From Lactarius indigo (lineage: Eukaryota; Basidiomycota; Agaricomycetes; Russulales; Russulaceae), in contig JAFKAC010000180.1 of NCBI GenBank assembly GCA_025766275.1, positions 1 to 64,000 of the forward strand: a DNA stretch of 64,000 nt, read 5' to 3'. The first letter of the stretch is position 1; each line of letters opens with the position of its first letter. Shown one piece after another: positions 45,774-55,909 of the stretch. Below the pieces are notes generated by a model. The model did no database searches. It saw only the letters and a list, made by a program, of their open reading frames with translations, and had not been told where the DNA came from. The translations under genes were made by a program, and so were the position numbers.

Positions 45774-48511
45774 CCTAGTATGCGGCATATCTCTCGTGTG
45801 AATTTGGAGGTGAACCGGGGGTCTCGGTCGCTAATAATTTTACGCGGTAATCCGAATCGTTTGAACACGTGGTTGACGTACAGAATGGCGGTCCCCTCTG
45901 CTGTGATCTCCTCGTTACAGGGAATAAATATGGATGCTTTGCTGCAATCATGATCTGTAACGGTTAAAATGCTGTCGTACGACTGCGAGATCGGTAGTTT
46001 GGTGATGAAGTCGAGGGCAATGGTATGGAAGGGAGGGGCGTCCTTGGCAGCGGTGATTGGGTGTAGTGATGCGCGGGTTGGTCTTGTATTGACTTTGATT
46101 CGCTGACAGTCAGCACATCCCGTAACGTACTCATATACGTCCCGGCGGATACTCGGCCACCAGTGGTGTCGCTCTACGATCCGTTGTGTCCTGCTTATTC
46201 CAGGATGTCCGTGTACCGGTGGGTCGTGGTGGTCTTGTATAATGGCCCGGTACGCTGTCATGGGTCCTGTGACTACCAGTCGTCCGTCTTTGTACCACTC
46301 CCCTTCTATCTTTTTGAGGTGATGGGCATCGACCCAGGTTTTAATTATGGCGGGGTCTTGTCGTCGCCTCGGCGGTTGCATCATCGGGTGTGTTTCCAAC
46401 GTACGCGCAGCATTAGTGGCTCGTATGAATACCTCCGGAGGTAAGACGATCACACCTTGGTTGTCTCCCTCTCCTTGGTCGTAGTCTGGTCGTCGTGATA
46501 GCGCGTCCACTCTGCCGTTGTTCTTCCCTTTGATGTGATGGATCTCGAAGTCGTATTCCATCAATTCGAGTACCTCTCGAGCGACCCTTCAACTGATCTT
46601 TTGCGGGGTTTTCCAGTATTGGAGATTTAGGTGATCCGAGAATATTTTGATCTTATGCGGAGACCCTGCGAGTAGAGGTCTCCAGTGGTGAAGGGCTTTG
46701 ACGATGGCGAGAAGTTCTAGGTCGTAAATGTCGTAATTTCGCTCCGCTTCATTCAGCGTTGCCGAGTAGTATCCTATAGGGTGCTTGCGACCGTCATTTT
46801 TCTTTTGTAGGAGTACTGCGCCTACCGCGAATCCTGACGCGTCGACTTCTAGCTCGAACTGGTCTTGTAAGTTGGGGTGTGCCAGTACTGGCTCTTCCGT
46901 TACGAGTCGTTTGAGGGTTTTGAAGGCCCGCTCTTCATCGTCCCCCCAGTTCCACTCAGCATCTTTCCTCGTTAACCGGTTGAGTGGTCGTGCATGGGTC
47001 GCGAAACCTCGGATAAAAAGGCGGTAAAAGTTACAAAAACCCAAAAATGACCGTACGTCCCTGACCTTGGTTGGTGTCGGCCAGTCTTTGATGCCGCGAA
47101 CTTTTACCGGATCCATACGTGTTACCCCCTTTTCAAGGATTACCCCCAGGTAATCCATCCGAGGTTGGTGGAACAGGCACTTCTCGAGCTTGAAGTAGAG
47201 GTCGTGTTCCTGAGCGATGCGAAGAACGTCCGTCACCGCGGCTATGTGGTCAGTGGTCGTGGCGCCTTCCCGTGTGGCGATACCGATGTCATCCATATAA
47301 ACACGGATGACGGTACCACGGAGTTCGTGCTTCGCGATGGTGTCGCGATAGATGTGGTTCATCATCGTTTGGAAGGTGGCTGGTGAGTTGGTGAGACCGA
47401 AGAACATTACCGTTGGCTCAAAAAGGCCAAACTTGGTCTTGAAGGCCACCTTTTCCTGATCACCGTCTCGTATCCTGATATTATTATATCCCCAGCGGAT
47501 GTCGAGCTTCGTGTAGATGTGGGCGTTGCTGAGGTCATAAATGAGGTCTTGAATCAGGGGGAGTGGATACTGGTTTTGTATAGTATACAAATTGATGGTG
47601 CGATAGTCCTGTATGGGGCGTAGTTTTCCGTCCTTCTTTTTGACGAAGAAGAATGAAGATGCGTACGGGGATATGGAGGGTCGCAGGTATCCCTGCTGTA
47701 GTTTCTCGTCTAGGAATTCCTTGAGTTTCCCTTCTTCTTCTTGCGTTAATGGGTATATTTTGCAATCTATTGCTGAAGGGGTACCCGGCTTGAAGTCTAT
47801 TGCGTGGTCCCACGGCCTGGTGGGGGGGAATCGTTGTGACACTTCTTCGCTGAAGAGTTGTTGGAAGGCGTGGTAGACCGCCGGCAGTTCTACGGGCTTT
47901 TCCTCCCCTTTGGCCTGGATGGCCAATTCTGTGGACGTAGTTGCTCGCAAGTACGTGTCTTCCTCGTCTAATTCGAGGGCTATCGCTTCCTTTTCATCGT
48001 TAGTTAAAGCGGTCGCGATGACAGTGTGACGGTCCAGACTGTCCTGTGTGCTGATCACGACTGGCATGATCTTTTCGTGTATGACCGCGTCTCGCCAGTT
48101 GATGGTTGGCTCGTAGGTTGCCAACCAGGGATAACCTAGGACGACTTCCTCGTTTCCAAGATTCGTGATGAGGAATCTCATGGTCCTGTGATACCCGTTG
48201 GCGTATATGTCTAGATCGGTGAAGTGAGTGATGGACCCAGCTTTATTCTCCGTACTGTCTATATTCCAGACCTTCCGTGGTCGGGTTAGTTGCTGGGTCC
48301 CTATACTCATTTTGTTGATGAAATTCGGGTGTATGAAGTTGTCGGTGGCCCCCGAGTCCACCAATGCTTTTATGTCGGCCATCCGGTAATTCGTACGAAT
48401 CGAGACTGGAATTCGAAGAGAATGAAAGCGCGTCATGATTACAGAATTACAATTTAAAGCCCTCACCCAGGCCGATGGGTTCAGGCGCTCCGAAAACCCT
48501 CTTTTCCCCAC
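45774..48511 (-). pseudogene. pol: Element A Pol, 5' segment (protease, RT, RNase H, start of integrase)
   Basis: From 48511 the frame encodes protease (ALVDSGATDNFI), reverse transcriptase (RVYMDDIGIATREG) and RNase H (ELEVDASGFAVGAVLLQKK). It is broken by a TGA at 46591-46589 in KIS*RVAREVLEL, where element B has an Arg codon; this is a CGA-to-TGA change. The frame then resumes through the integrase zinc site (HPGISRTQRIVERHHWW) and the first two catalytic aspartates (IALDFITK, ISDRDPRF) until TREICRILG. There element B is inserted at 45773/45774. So this copy of pol has two independent lesions. Confidence 0.9.
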
Positions 48512-50472
48512 AGATCCTGCAATATCAGGTCTTTTACTTCGTCAGGTGCGTTTGCGACTCCGGTGAGCCACTCTTTGGCACGTTCTTCGGCCGTTTTGCT
48601 GGTTGAGGCAGCCTGTATCTGGGCTGGCGGTGACTCTTGCGTGTAGTAGTCGGTTTCTGTCATCCGGACACTGGAGGGTCCGGGATTCTGTGGTTGCCAC
48701 TGTCGCGGCTGTCTAGGATGGGGGCAATTTCGTGAGAGATGGCCTGGTGCGTGGCAGTTATAACATAACACCGTCCTTAGGTCCCGTCGCGACCCTCCCC
48801 TTCCTTGGCCCCGGACTCCTGGCCCCCCTCTTGGCGGGAAGGGGGGTGAGTTAGTATATGGTGGCTTGCTGTAGTCGATCTCCTCCGACCCTGCCAGTCG
48901 TGCCTTGGTTCGATCAGCGGAAGTGTCCATCGCCCATGGGTTTGCGAGATTCTGGGGGACGGTCCATCCGGCGTTCCCTGTCTTTTTGGGCTTATTGTCT
49001 TTATACTCGTCCACTCGCGCACGGATATGGATGTAGTTGCGTTGCCTTCGGAGCGTCGCTCGCTTCCATTCGTCGAACGTCTCCGGTTCGTCCAAATCGT
49101 AGGTTTTCTCGTAGAGTTTCTTGGGTAACCCCTTGGTAAAGAGGTCGATTGTTTGGGGGTCATTGAGACGGTACCCGGCCTTCCTGGCGGCTTCTTCGAA
49201 CTCGTTGACGTACTTATCAATATCTCCGTCAACCATTTTGAGCCCTTTTCTAAGAAGCGCTTGAGCTTGTTCGCGTTCGAGGGTATTGACGAACCTCTGG
49301 TTAAACCCTTCCGCCACCGCGTTCCATAGATCGCGCGTGTGCTGGTCTATCCCTCGTTGTATCTGCCGGTTGAGCCATTTGAGGTACGAAAGTACCCATT
49401 CGCTGACCGATACCCCTTTTATATAGGACAGAAACAAGAGGCTCCGTCGGTAGTCGTTGCGCATGACAGAGGTGTCAAGGTTCATTCCCCAATAGACATG
49501 CCATTGCGTGAGGAACGAATCAACTTTAGTGCGGTCGCCGTCAAAGATGGTGGGAGGTTCACCGGTTAGTTTTTCATGTCCTTGTCCTCCTCCTCCTGCA
49601 CCTCCTCCACCGCCGCCTCCTCCCCCTCCCAGGGGTCCTCCTTCCGGTGGGTTGTTCGGGAGGTCAGGTGGGTTTCCTCCTCTTCCTGGGCGTCGGGGAA
49701 AGTCGTCTCCGGGTGGTCCTCCCCATCCTGGTGGGGGGTCTAGTGATATTCCTCGTCTTCCTCCGTCCCCTGATGGGGGATCTCCTTGATCGGGTCCAAT
49801 AGCCCGAAATATTGCTGCGTCGTCTGCGGTCATGCGGTGCCCAGTTTCAGGGTTAATGGGCATGAGGTTCTGCTGTGATTCTTGTCTGATTGCTTCAGCG
49901 GTGTCTCGTGCCGCTTGCTCTCTGATGGTTATAATTTCTTCGGCCGTCATGGTGGTGGTTGCCATTTCTGCTGCGGGCGATCGCACGTGAATGACTTCCG
50001 GTTGTTCCGAAATATGTAGAGACTCAGTTCGTTGGATGGTGTATTGTTCAATGGGCCCGACGCTCCCAGGTCGGTTCTCTTCGCTTTGCTCGTCCTCTTC
50101 GGTTTCTTCACTGACTGCCTCCCCAGTAGAATGTTCTCGTAGTTGACCGTCGATGGGTCCCCAATCGGATCGTGAATTAAGCTCGCGTGCGTCGATGTCG
50201 CACTGGTACTGTCTTCCTGCTGGCCTGATGACGTCCCAGCGGTGGTCTATGGGATTCCACGTAACTTCCACCCAGCACAAGTGGTCGAAATTGAACTCAA
50301 CAGGTCTGAACCTCGTAGGTCCGTTGAATTCTACAAAGTATCCGGTTTCATCTCCTCGGTCTCTCCAACGGGCTGCTCCTAGGAATCGGGTGGGTACGTT
50401 GCGATCCCCTCTTCTTTCTAGATAGTAAGGACGAAAGTTCGTCCACTGATCGCGAGTGTTAACAGTCACCAC
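48481..50472 (-). CDS. gag: Element A Gag, intact, about 663 aa
   Basis: The open frame runs from just inside the PBS. The first codon with a good context is a GTG at 50472 (ATTGTGG); the first in-frame ATG is at 49965. The N-terminal 110 residues (FDHLCWVEVTWNPID, WGPIDGQLREHSTGE) are well conserved with element B, so they are probably translated. A Gly/Pro-rich stretch precedes the capsid region (EKLTGEPPTIFDGDRTKVD onward). One CCHC knuckle, CYNCHAPGHLSRNC, lies near the C-terminus. The gag stop follows a canonical -1 heptamer, G GGT TTT (48499-48493), giving access to pol. Confidence 0.88.
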   Translation of the reverse strand: MVTVNTRDQWTNFRPYYLERRGDRNVPTRFLGAARWRDRGDETGYFVEFNGPTRFRPVEFNFDHLCWVEVTWNPIDHRWDVIRPAGRQYQCDIDARELNSRSDWGPIDGQLREHSTGEAVSEETEEDEQSEENRPGSVGPIEQYTIQRTESLHISEQPEVIHVRSPAAEMATTTMTAEEIITIREQAARDTAEAIRQESQQNLMPINPETGHRMTADDAAIFRAIGPDQGDPPSGDGGRRGISLDPPPGWGGPPGDDFPRRPGRGGNPPDLPNNPPEGGPLGGGGGGGGGGAGGGGQGHEKLTGEPPTIFDGDRTKVDSFLTQWHVYWGMNLDTSVMRNDYRRSLLFLSYIKGVSVSEWVLSYLKWLNRQIQRGIDQHTRDLWNAVAEGFNQRFVNTLEREQAQALLRKGLKMVDGDIDKYVNEFEEAARKAGYRLNDPQTIDLFTKGLPKKLYEKTYDLDEPETFDEWKRATLRRQRNYIHIRARVDEYKDNKPKKTGNAGWTVPQNLANPWAMDTSADRTKARLAGSEEIDYSKPPYTNSPPFPPRGGPGVRGQGRGGSRRDLRTVLCYNCHAPGHLSRNCPHPRQPRQWQPQNPGPSSVRMTETDYYTQESPPAQIQAASTSKTAEERAKEWLTGVANAPDEVKDLILQDLWGKEGFRSA

Positions 50473-50491
50473 AATGTTATCTTGGTCTTAA

Positions 50492-50939
50492 TGTAACGCC
50501 GTCACAGCGTTAGCTCGACTTGAGCTGATGAAGGCGACTTTATGACTTAGCTAATCACGCTGAAGGCGTATGGCACAAAGGCAATTCTGACAGATGTGCG
50601 AAGACACTGTGATTCGATGGCACTCTAACTCTGATAGAGGCGAACAAGAGAGGAGACAAGAAGTGACGATTGAAGAAGACCAAGATGGCGTATCTTGGTC
50701 TTCCGTAGCCATCTTAAATACAAGAAGAGCAGGCTTTCAAGTGCTGCTATGAGTCATCGTATCGTAGCGTCCAACGTATCGCGTAAGTACCGCAATCCTA
50801 CTACTACTACTACCTGTACTAGGATCGAGTCATCCCTCAACGCCTAACTCCTATCGTAATGGCCGAGTCCGTGACTAATATACCTTACCGCCGTAGTCAC
50901 AACCGGTACAGTAAGGGTTCAACGTGCGAAACCGTAACA
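50492..50939 (-). repeat. 5' LTR of element A (minus orientation)
   Basis: 448 bp. The minus-strand TATA-like TATTTAAG (50720-50713) lies 34 nt before the predicted start at 50686, whose first 11 nt, ATCTTGGTCTT, are complementary to the PBS at 50479-50489. The inverted repeat is at 50675-50686 and 50692-50703. Confidence 0.95.
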
Positions 50940-50944
50940 ATATC

Positions 50945-53327
50945 AATGTCAGCGCAGGGAGACTCACATTGTTTTTTTTTCAGTACTGCGAACGGTTGCG
51001 AACGCAAAACGAACACCCACAAGGATCGTCAGGCGGCGGCGAGGGGGCGACAACAACAATGGAAGGGGCAGGGGAAGATGGCGCCAGCGAGGGGGCGGCC
51101 ACGACGGCAGCATTGACGACTTGGCCAGACTCTAAGTGTAAGTTTTTTTTTTTTAGCTGCATCCTCTCCCTGCCAAAGGGTACTTACCGATGTCAGGCTT
51201 GACACGCTTCTGTGGGTTGGTCGGATTCTGGTCGTTCTTTTGTTTGTTGGAAGTAGTCGGATGCATGACGATGACGGATAGTTGTCAATGGATTCAGATG
51301 TTTGAGTGCCGCGCGCGGCGTTGTTTCGAGCATTTGCGTACACGTAACAACGCCCCCAAACACAGTGCCGACGTACGTGCTCCCTTACTCGCAAAATTTC
51401 TCATTTTTTTTTTTTTTATCGAATATATGCTATCTCGACGCCAGCAGCAGTCGCAGGTGGAGCGGGACATGCTGGTAAACACGTTGTAATCATGTGACGT
51501 TCCCTTATAATTGTATATAATAATAGACCTTTCTCGTAATATTTTATAATTACGAATAACGCCTTCTAATTTGTTTTTAAAACCTTTATATAAGCCAAAA
51601 ACGCTTTATAATTCACCTTAAAAGGGCAATTATAAGTCGGACCGATTATAAGGCGGTCCGGAATTTTGCGACATCGACTATTACTACTGGCACGCTCATA
51701 CGCGTACGTTCCCACTGATCTATTTTAGATCGCCACACACTGAGGTAGATGTGGAGACGGAAGTGAAGGACCAAGACCGTGACCCCGAGGCATATGGAAA
51801 TAGGTCAGGGGCCAACGCACGAGATGCGTTCAAAACAACGTCCCCGCATCTGCAGGACCGGAAACCACGCCTGCCGCAACGGTGGCAGATGCAGGTGCAG
51901 AGAACCACCCAGCGCTCCCCCACAGTCGTCCATGACAACGACCCAGAGCGACTGTAGCTGATGTCCCACCAGTGCAACCCCAGGACGGGTCTTCCAGTTC
52001 GGTGGTGCACGCGACATAAGTGGTGGACCTGCGGCCCGGGTCGATCAGCTATGAGACGGTCCCGAACTGCGTCGTCGATTTTAACGACAGGGATGACGTG
52101 CACGGGCTGCCACGCAAAGGAAAGCACATCTTCCATCAGGTGTGCGTCAACCTGTGGCTGGTCCGATCTGCCAACACGGTAAGCAACCACCCGTGCCTCA
52201 TCCGGTATTTTCTATTACATGTCCAGGCACTGGAGATGATGCTGGCAGGGTGAGCTGGCCGAGTGTCAGACCTGACAGTCGCCGGACGCTACCTTCACTT
52301 TGTGTGGGACCGTCACCAGCTCAGTACGAATGAACACTGAAAAGGGACTCACTGACCCGCTGCTGTCGCTCGCTCCCAGCCAGAGCCCTGGCCAGGAGCA
52401 TGACGTATATCCCTTCCAAGCTGTGCACCCGAAGCGATCATGCCTGCGTACCACACCCTCTAGTTTTCACATTGTTGCACCAGATTGTCTTTGGCAACGA
52501 TGTGGTCAATGCAGACCGCTTCAGGTTCCGTGATGCGCAGAGCTGAGAACCAGATCCTTGCATCGTTTCTCTGGTACATTTAGGTACGCGCATTTAAAGC
52601 CAATGCTTAAGCAATTGTACAGAGAGCCTATTTATCTGATTGGTAGAGCCTTTGCTACGTTTTCATATAATACAGATTTTAGAGCAATCAGATAAATGAG
52701 AATGACGTCCAAGACAGTATCAATGCTCAGTTTAAAGGTTCGGAGTTGTCGGGATGGGATGGGCCTAACGAACGATAATAATCAGAAGCAGTTGGTACGA
52801 GAAAAGGTGATCGAACATACGAAGACGATGACTGAGAAGAATTTCAGAAAGTGCGGCGATGAATGCGGTTCGTTCGTGTGAATCCCCTAGTTTGTCAAGG
52901 GCGACCTCGACCTTCCCTTGTGTGCCAGTTTCCGTATATATTGCAAAAGCCTTGCGAAAGGCATCGATAAAGGAGATGGATGAGGATTGGTACCAGAAGG
53001 AACTTTCAAGACAAATGACGAGCGCTGGATGACGCCGAAAAATGAACGGCGACTTTGAAGGACAATAAGTACAGGAAGCAATTCCAACGAACCAGAAAAC
53101 ACGGGAATGGAGGGTTTCTAATTTTAATCAGCATCTATCACTGTGACGTGGGGCAAAACTTGACGAACATCAGACATTTTCTCTGCGATTGCCGAAACTT
53201 CCTTGGCGTTCTGTAACTGAGGAAAGGAAGAACGAAGTTCAAGGCAGACGGGATCAGCGTGATTGCAACTGTAGAAGAGCAGGATACCCACAAGCTGGTG
53301 ACGTTTAAGGTCAGCTTATCAGTCATA
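50945..53327. other. Intergenic with TTATAA-rich block and unassigned open stretches
   Basis: 51490-51673 is AT-rich with repeated TTATAA words and ends GAATTTTGCGACA, the inverse of the start of the 17839 block. 51960-52190 holds a plus-strand open stretch (SYETVPNCVVDFNDRDDVHG, then KGKHIFHQVCVNLWLV) that looks protein-like. I cannot name it or find the rest of the gene. 52696-52881 is another short frame. Poly-T runs occur at 50970, 51147 and 51405. Nothing else is supported. Confidence 0.4.
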
Positions 53328-55460
53328 AAGTTCTGCACAAAAGGGAGAGAGCGCCTCACAGCCTGGACGGGATTTCAGGTTGGGTTGTCAGTCACCGAAT
53401 TTTGCACAAAACCGAGAGAGCGACTCACTTCCTAGACACGTTTTCAGGTAGCGTCGTCAGTCACCGAATTTTGCACAAAACCGAGAGAGCGACTCACTTC
53501 CTGGACACGTTTTCAGGTGGCGTGGTCAGTCGAGCAAATTTTGCATAAAACCGAGAGAGCGACTCACTCGCTGGACACGTTTTCAGGTGGCGTGGTCAGT
53601 CGCGGAATTTTGCACAAAACCGAGAGAGCGACTCACGAGCTGGACACGTTTTCAGGTGGCGTGGTCAGTCGAGCGAATTTTGCACAAAACCGAGAGAGCG
53701 ACTCACTTCCTGGACACGTTTTCAGGTGGCGTGGTCAGTCGAGCGAATTTTGCACAAAACCGAGAGAACGACTCACGGACTGGACACGTTTTCAGGTGGC
53801 CTGGTCAGTCGGCGAATTTTGCACAAAACCGAGAGAGCGACTCACTCGCTGGACACGTTTTCAGGTGGCGTCGTCAGTCGCCGAATATTGCACAAAACCG
53901 AGAGACCGACTCACTCGCTGGACACGTTTTCAGGTGGCGTCGTCAGTCGAGCGAATTTTGCACAAAACAGAGAGAGCGACTCACGAACTGGACACGTTTT
54001 CAGGTGGCGTGGTCAGTCGAGCGAATTTTGCATAAAACCGAGAGAACGACTCACGGACTGGACACGTTTTCAGGTGGCGTGGTCAGTCGCCGAATTTTGC
54101 ACAAAATAGAGAGAGCGACTCACGAACTGGACACGTTTTCAGGTGGCGTGGTCAGTCGCGCCGAATTTTGCACAAAACCGAGAGAGCGACTCACTCCCTG
54201 GACACGTTTTCAGGTGGCGTGGTCAGTCGAGCGAATTCTGCACAAAACCGAGAGAGCGACTCACTCCCTGGACACGTTTTCAGGTGGCGTGGTCAGTCGA
54301 GCGAATTTTGCACAAAACCGAGAGAGCGACTCACGAACTGGACACGTTTTCAGGTGGTGTCGTCAGTCGGCGAATTTTGCACAAAACCGAGAGAGCGACT
54401 CACTTCCTGGACACGTTTTCAGGTGGCGTGGTCAGTCGAGCGAATTTTGCACAAAACCGAGAGAGCGACTCACTTCCTGGACACGTTTTCAGGTGGCGTG
54501 GTCAGTCGAGCGAATTTTGCATAAAACCGAGAGAGCGACTCACTCCCTGGACACGTTTTCAGGTGGCGTGGTCAGTCGCCGAATTTTGCACAAAACCGAG
54601 AGAGCGACTCACTTCCTGGACACGTTTTCAGGTGGCGTGGTCAGTCGAGCGAATTTTGCACAAACCGAGAGAGCGACTCACGACCTGGACACGTTTTCAG
54701 GTGGCGTGGTCAGTCGAGCGAATTTTGCACAAAACCGAGAGAGCGACTCACGAGCTGGACACGTTTTCAGGTGGCGTCGTCAGTCGGCGAATTTTGCACA
54801 AAACCGAGAGAGCGACTCACTTCCTGGACACGTTTTCAGGTGGCGTGGTCAGTCGAGCGAATTTTGCACAAAACCGAGAGAGCGACTCACTCCCTGGACA
54901 CGTTTTCAGGTGGCGTGGTCAGTCGAGCGAATTTTGCACAAAACCGAGAGAGCGACTCACTTCCTGGACACGTTTTCAGGTGGCGTCGTCAGTCGGCGAA
55001 TTTTGCACAAAACTGAGAGAGCGACTCACTTCCTGGACACGTTTTCAGGTGGCGTGGTCAGTCGAGCGAATTTTGCACAAAACCGAGAGAGCGACTCACG
55101 AGCTGGACACGTTTTCAGGTGGCGTGGTCAGTCGCCGAATTTTGCACAAAACCGAGAGAGCGACTCACTCCCTGGACACGTTTTCAGGTGGCGTGGTCAG
55201 TCGAGCGAATTTTGCACAAAACCGAGAGAGCGACTCACTCCCTGGACACGTTTTCAGGTGGCGTGGTCAGTCGCCGAATATTGCACAAAACCGAGAGAGC
55301 GACTCACGAACTGGACACGTTTTCAGGTGGCGTGGTCAGTCGCCGAATTTTGCACAAAACTGAGAGAGCGACTCACTTCCTGGACACGTTTTCAGGTGGC
55401 GTGGTCAGTCGAGCGAATTTTGCACAAAACCGAGAGAGCGACTCACGACCTGGACACGAT
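53328..55460 (+). repeat. Minisatellite, about 30 tandem units of 69-70 bp
   Basis: The unit core is GAGAGAGCGACTCAC-nnnn-TGGACACGTTTTCAGGTGGCGT-GGTCAGTCG-junction-AATTTTGCACAAAACC. Two positions vary independently. The four bases after ACTCAC are TTCC, TCGC, GAGC, GGAC, GAAC, TCCC or GACC. The junction is GAGCGAA (70-bp units), or GCCGAA or GGCGAA (69-bp units). The first unit (near 53344) is diverged and the last breaks off at about 55458. Because 70 is not a multiple of 3, all three plus frames stay open for long distances, including a 625-codon frame. I read this as a property of the repeat, not a gene. Confidence 0.92.
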
Positions 55461-55909
55461 TTAGGCCACCATCATCAGTATTCCAGTCGGATCACGGGTA
55501 ATTTATAATTACCTCCTGTATAGATCATCATGTTCAGCTTCCGCATCCTTGTATTACATTTCTTTCTTACCGTCTGTCCCTACACCACGATCGTATCTTT
55601 CTGAGTACCATTCTTGATAATGCAACTTACATACTATCATACAAATGTCAGTTATCGCTTTCGTCCATTGAAAATATTCATTCTCTCACGTCCTAAACAG
55701 CGCATCAATTCTCCGTCTCTGGTCAGAAAATATCGCATCCTTCGTACATGATCCTTTGCCTTGTTAGTCCGCATTCATCCTTTGTGATAGTGTGTCAATA
55801 GATGAGAAAATACCCAGAAAGATAAACCTCTTACCTCTCATGATTGTCGGTTGTACTCACTCCGAACTGTTGGTATAATAAATCAACAAAGAACAAACGA
55901 ACACGGCTT
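55461..55909. other. Intergenic, nothing recognised
   Basis: AT-rich DNA between the minisatellite and the 3' end of the GTPase gene. I see no ORF, repeat or hairpin worth naming. Confidence 0.5.

Larger units (their letters stand above)
35320..50939 (-). mobile_element. Ty3/gypsy chromovirus element A, interrupted by element B
   Basis: 448-bp LTRs at 35320-35767 and 50492-50939 are flanked by ATATC duplications (35315-35319 and 50940-50944). The coding strand is minus: gag (48481-50472) then pol. Element B is inserted in the integrase region of pol, with a CCTAG duplication. The LTRs differ at four positions, all CpG transitions. The self-primer complement AAGACCAAGAT is at 50479-50489 and the purine tract at 35768-35780. 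Pol also has one in-frame TGA. Without B the element would be about 7.7 kb. Confidence 0.95.

Noticed and set aside
53328..55460. CRISPR-like regular repeats
   Set aside because: Units are contiguous with nearly fixed sequence and no unique spacers, and the genome is eukaryotic.
51653..55460. Kinship of the minisatellite with the AT-rich block through GAATTTTGC
   Set aside because: Only nine bases are shared and nothing around them aligns.
53587..55464. A 625-codon open frame through the tandem repeats
   Set aside because: All three plus frames are open because the unit has few stops and is 69-70 bp long; the frame drifts between units and matches no protein.
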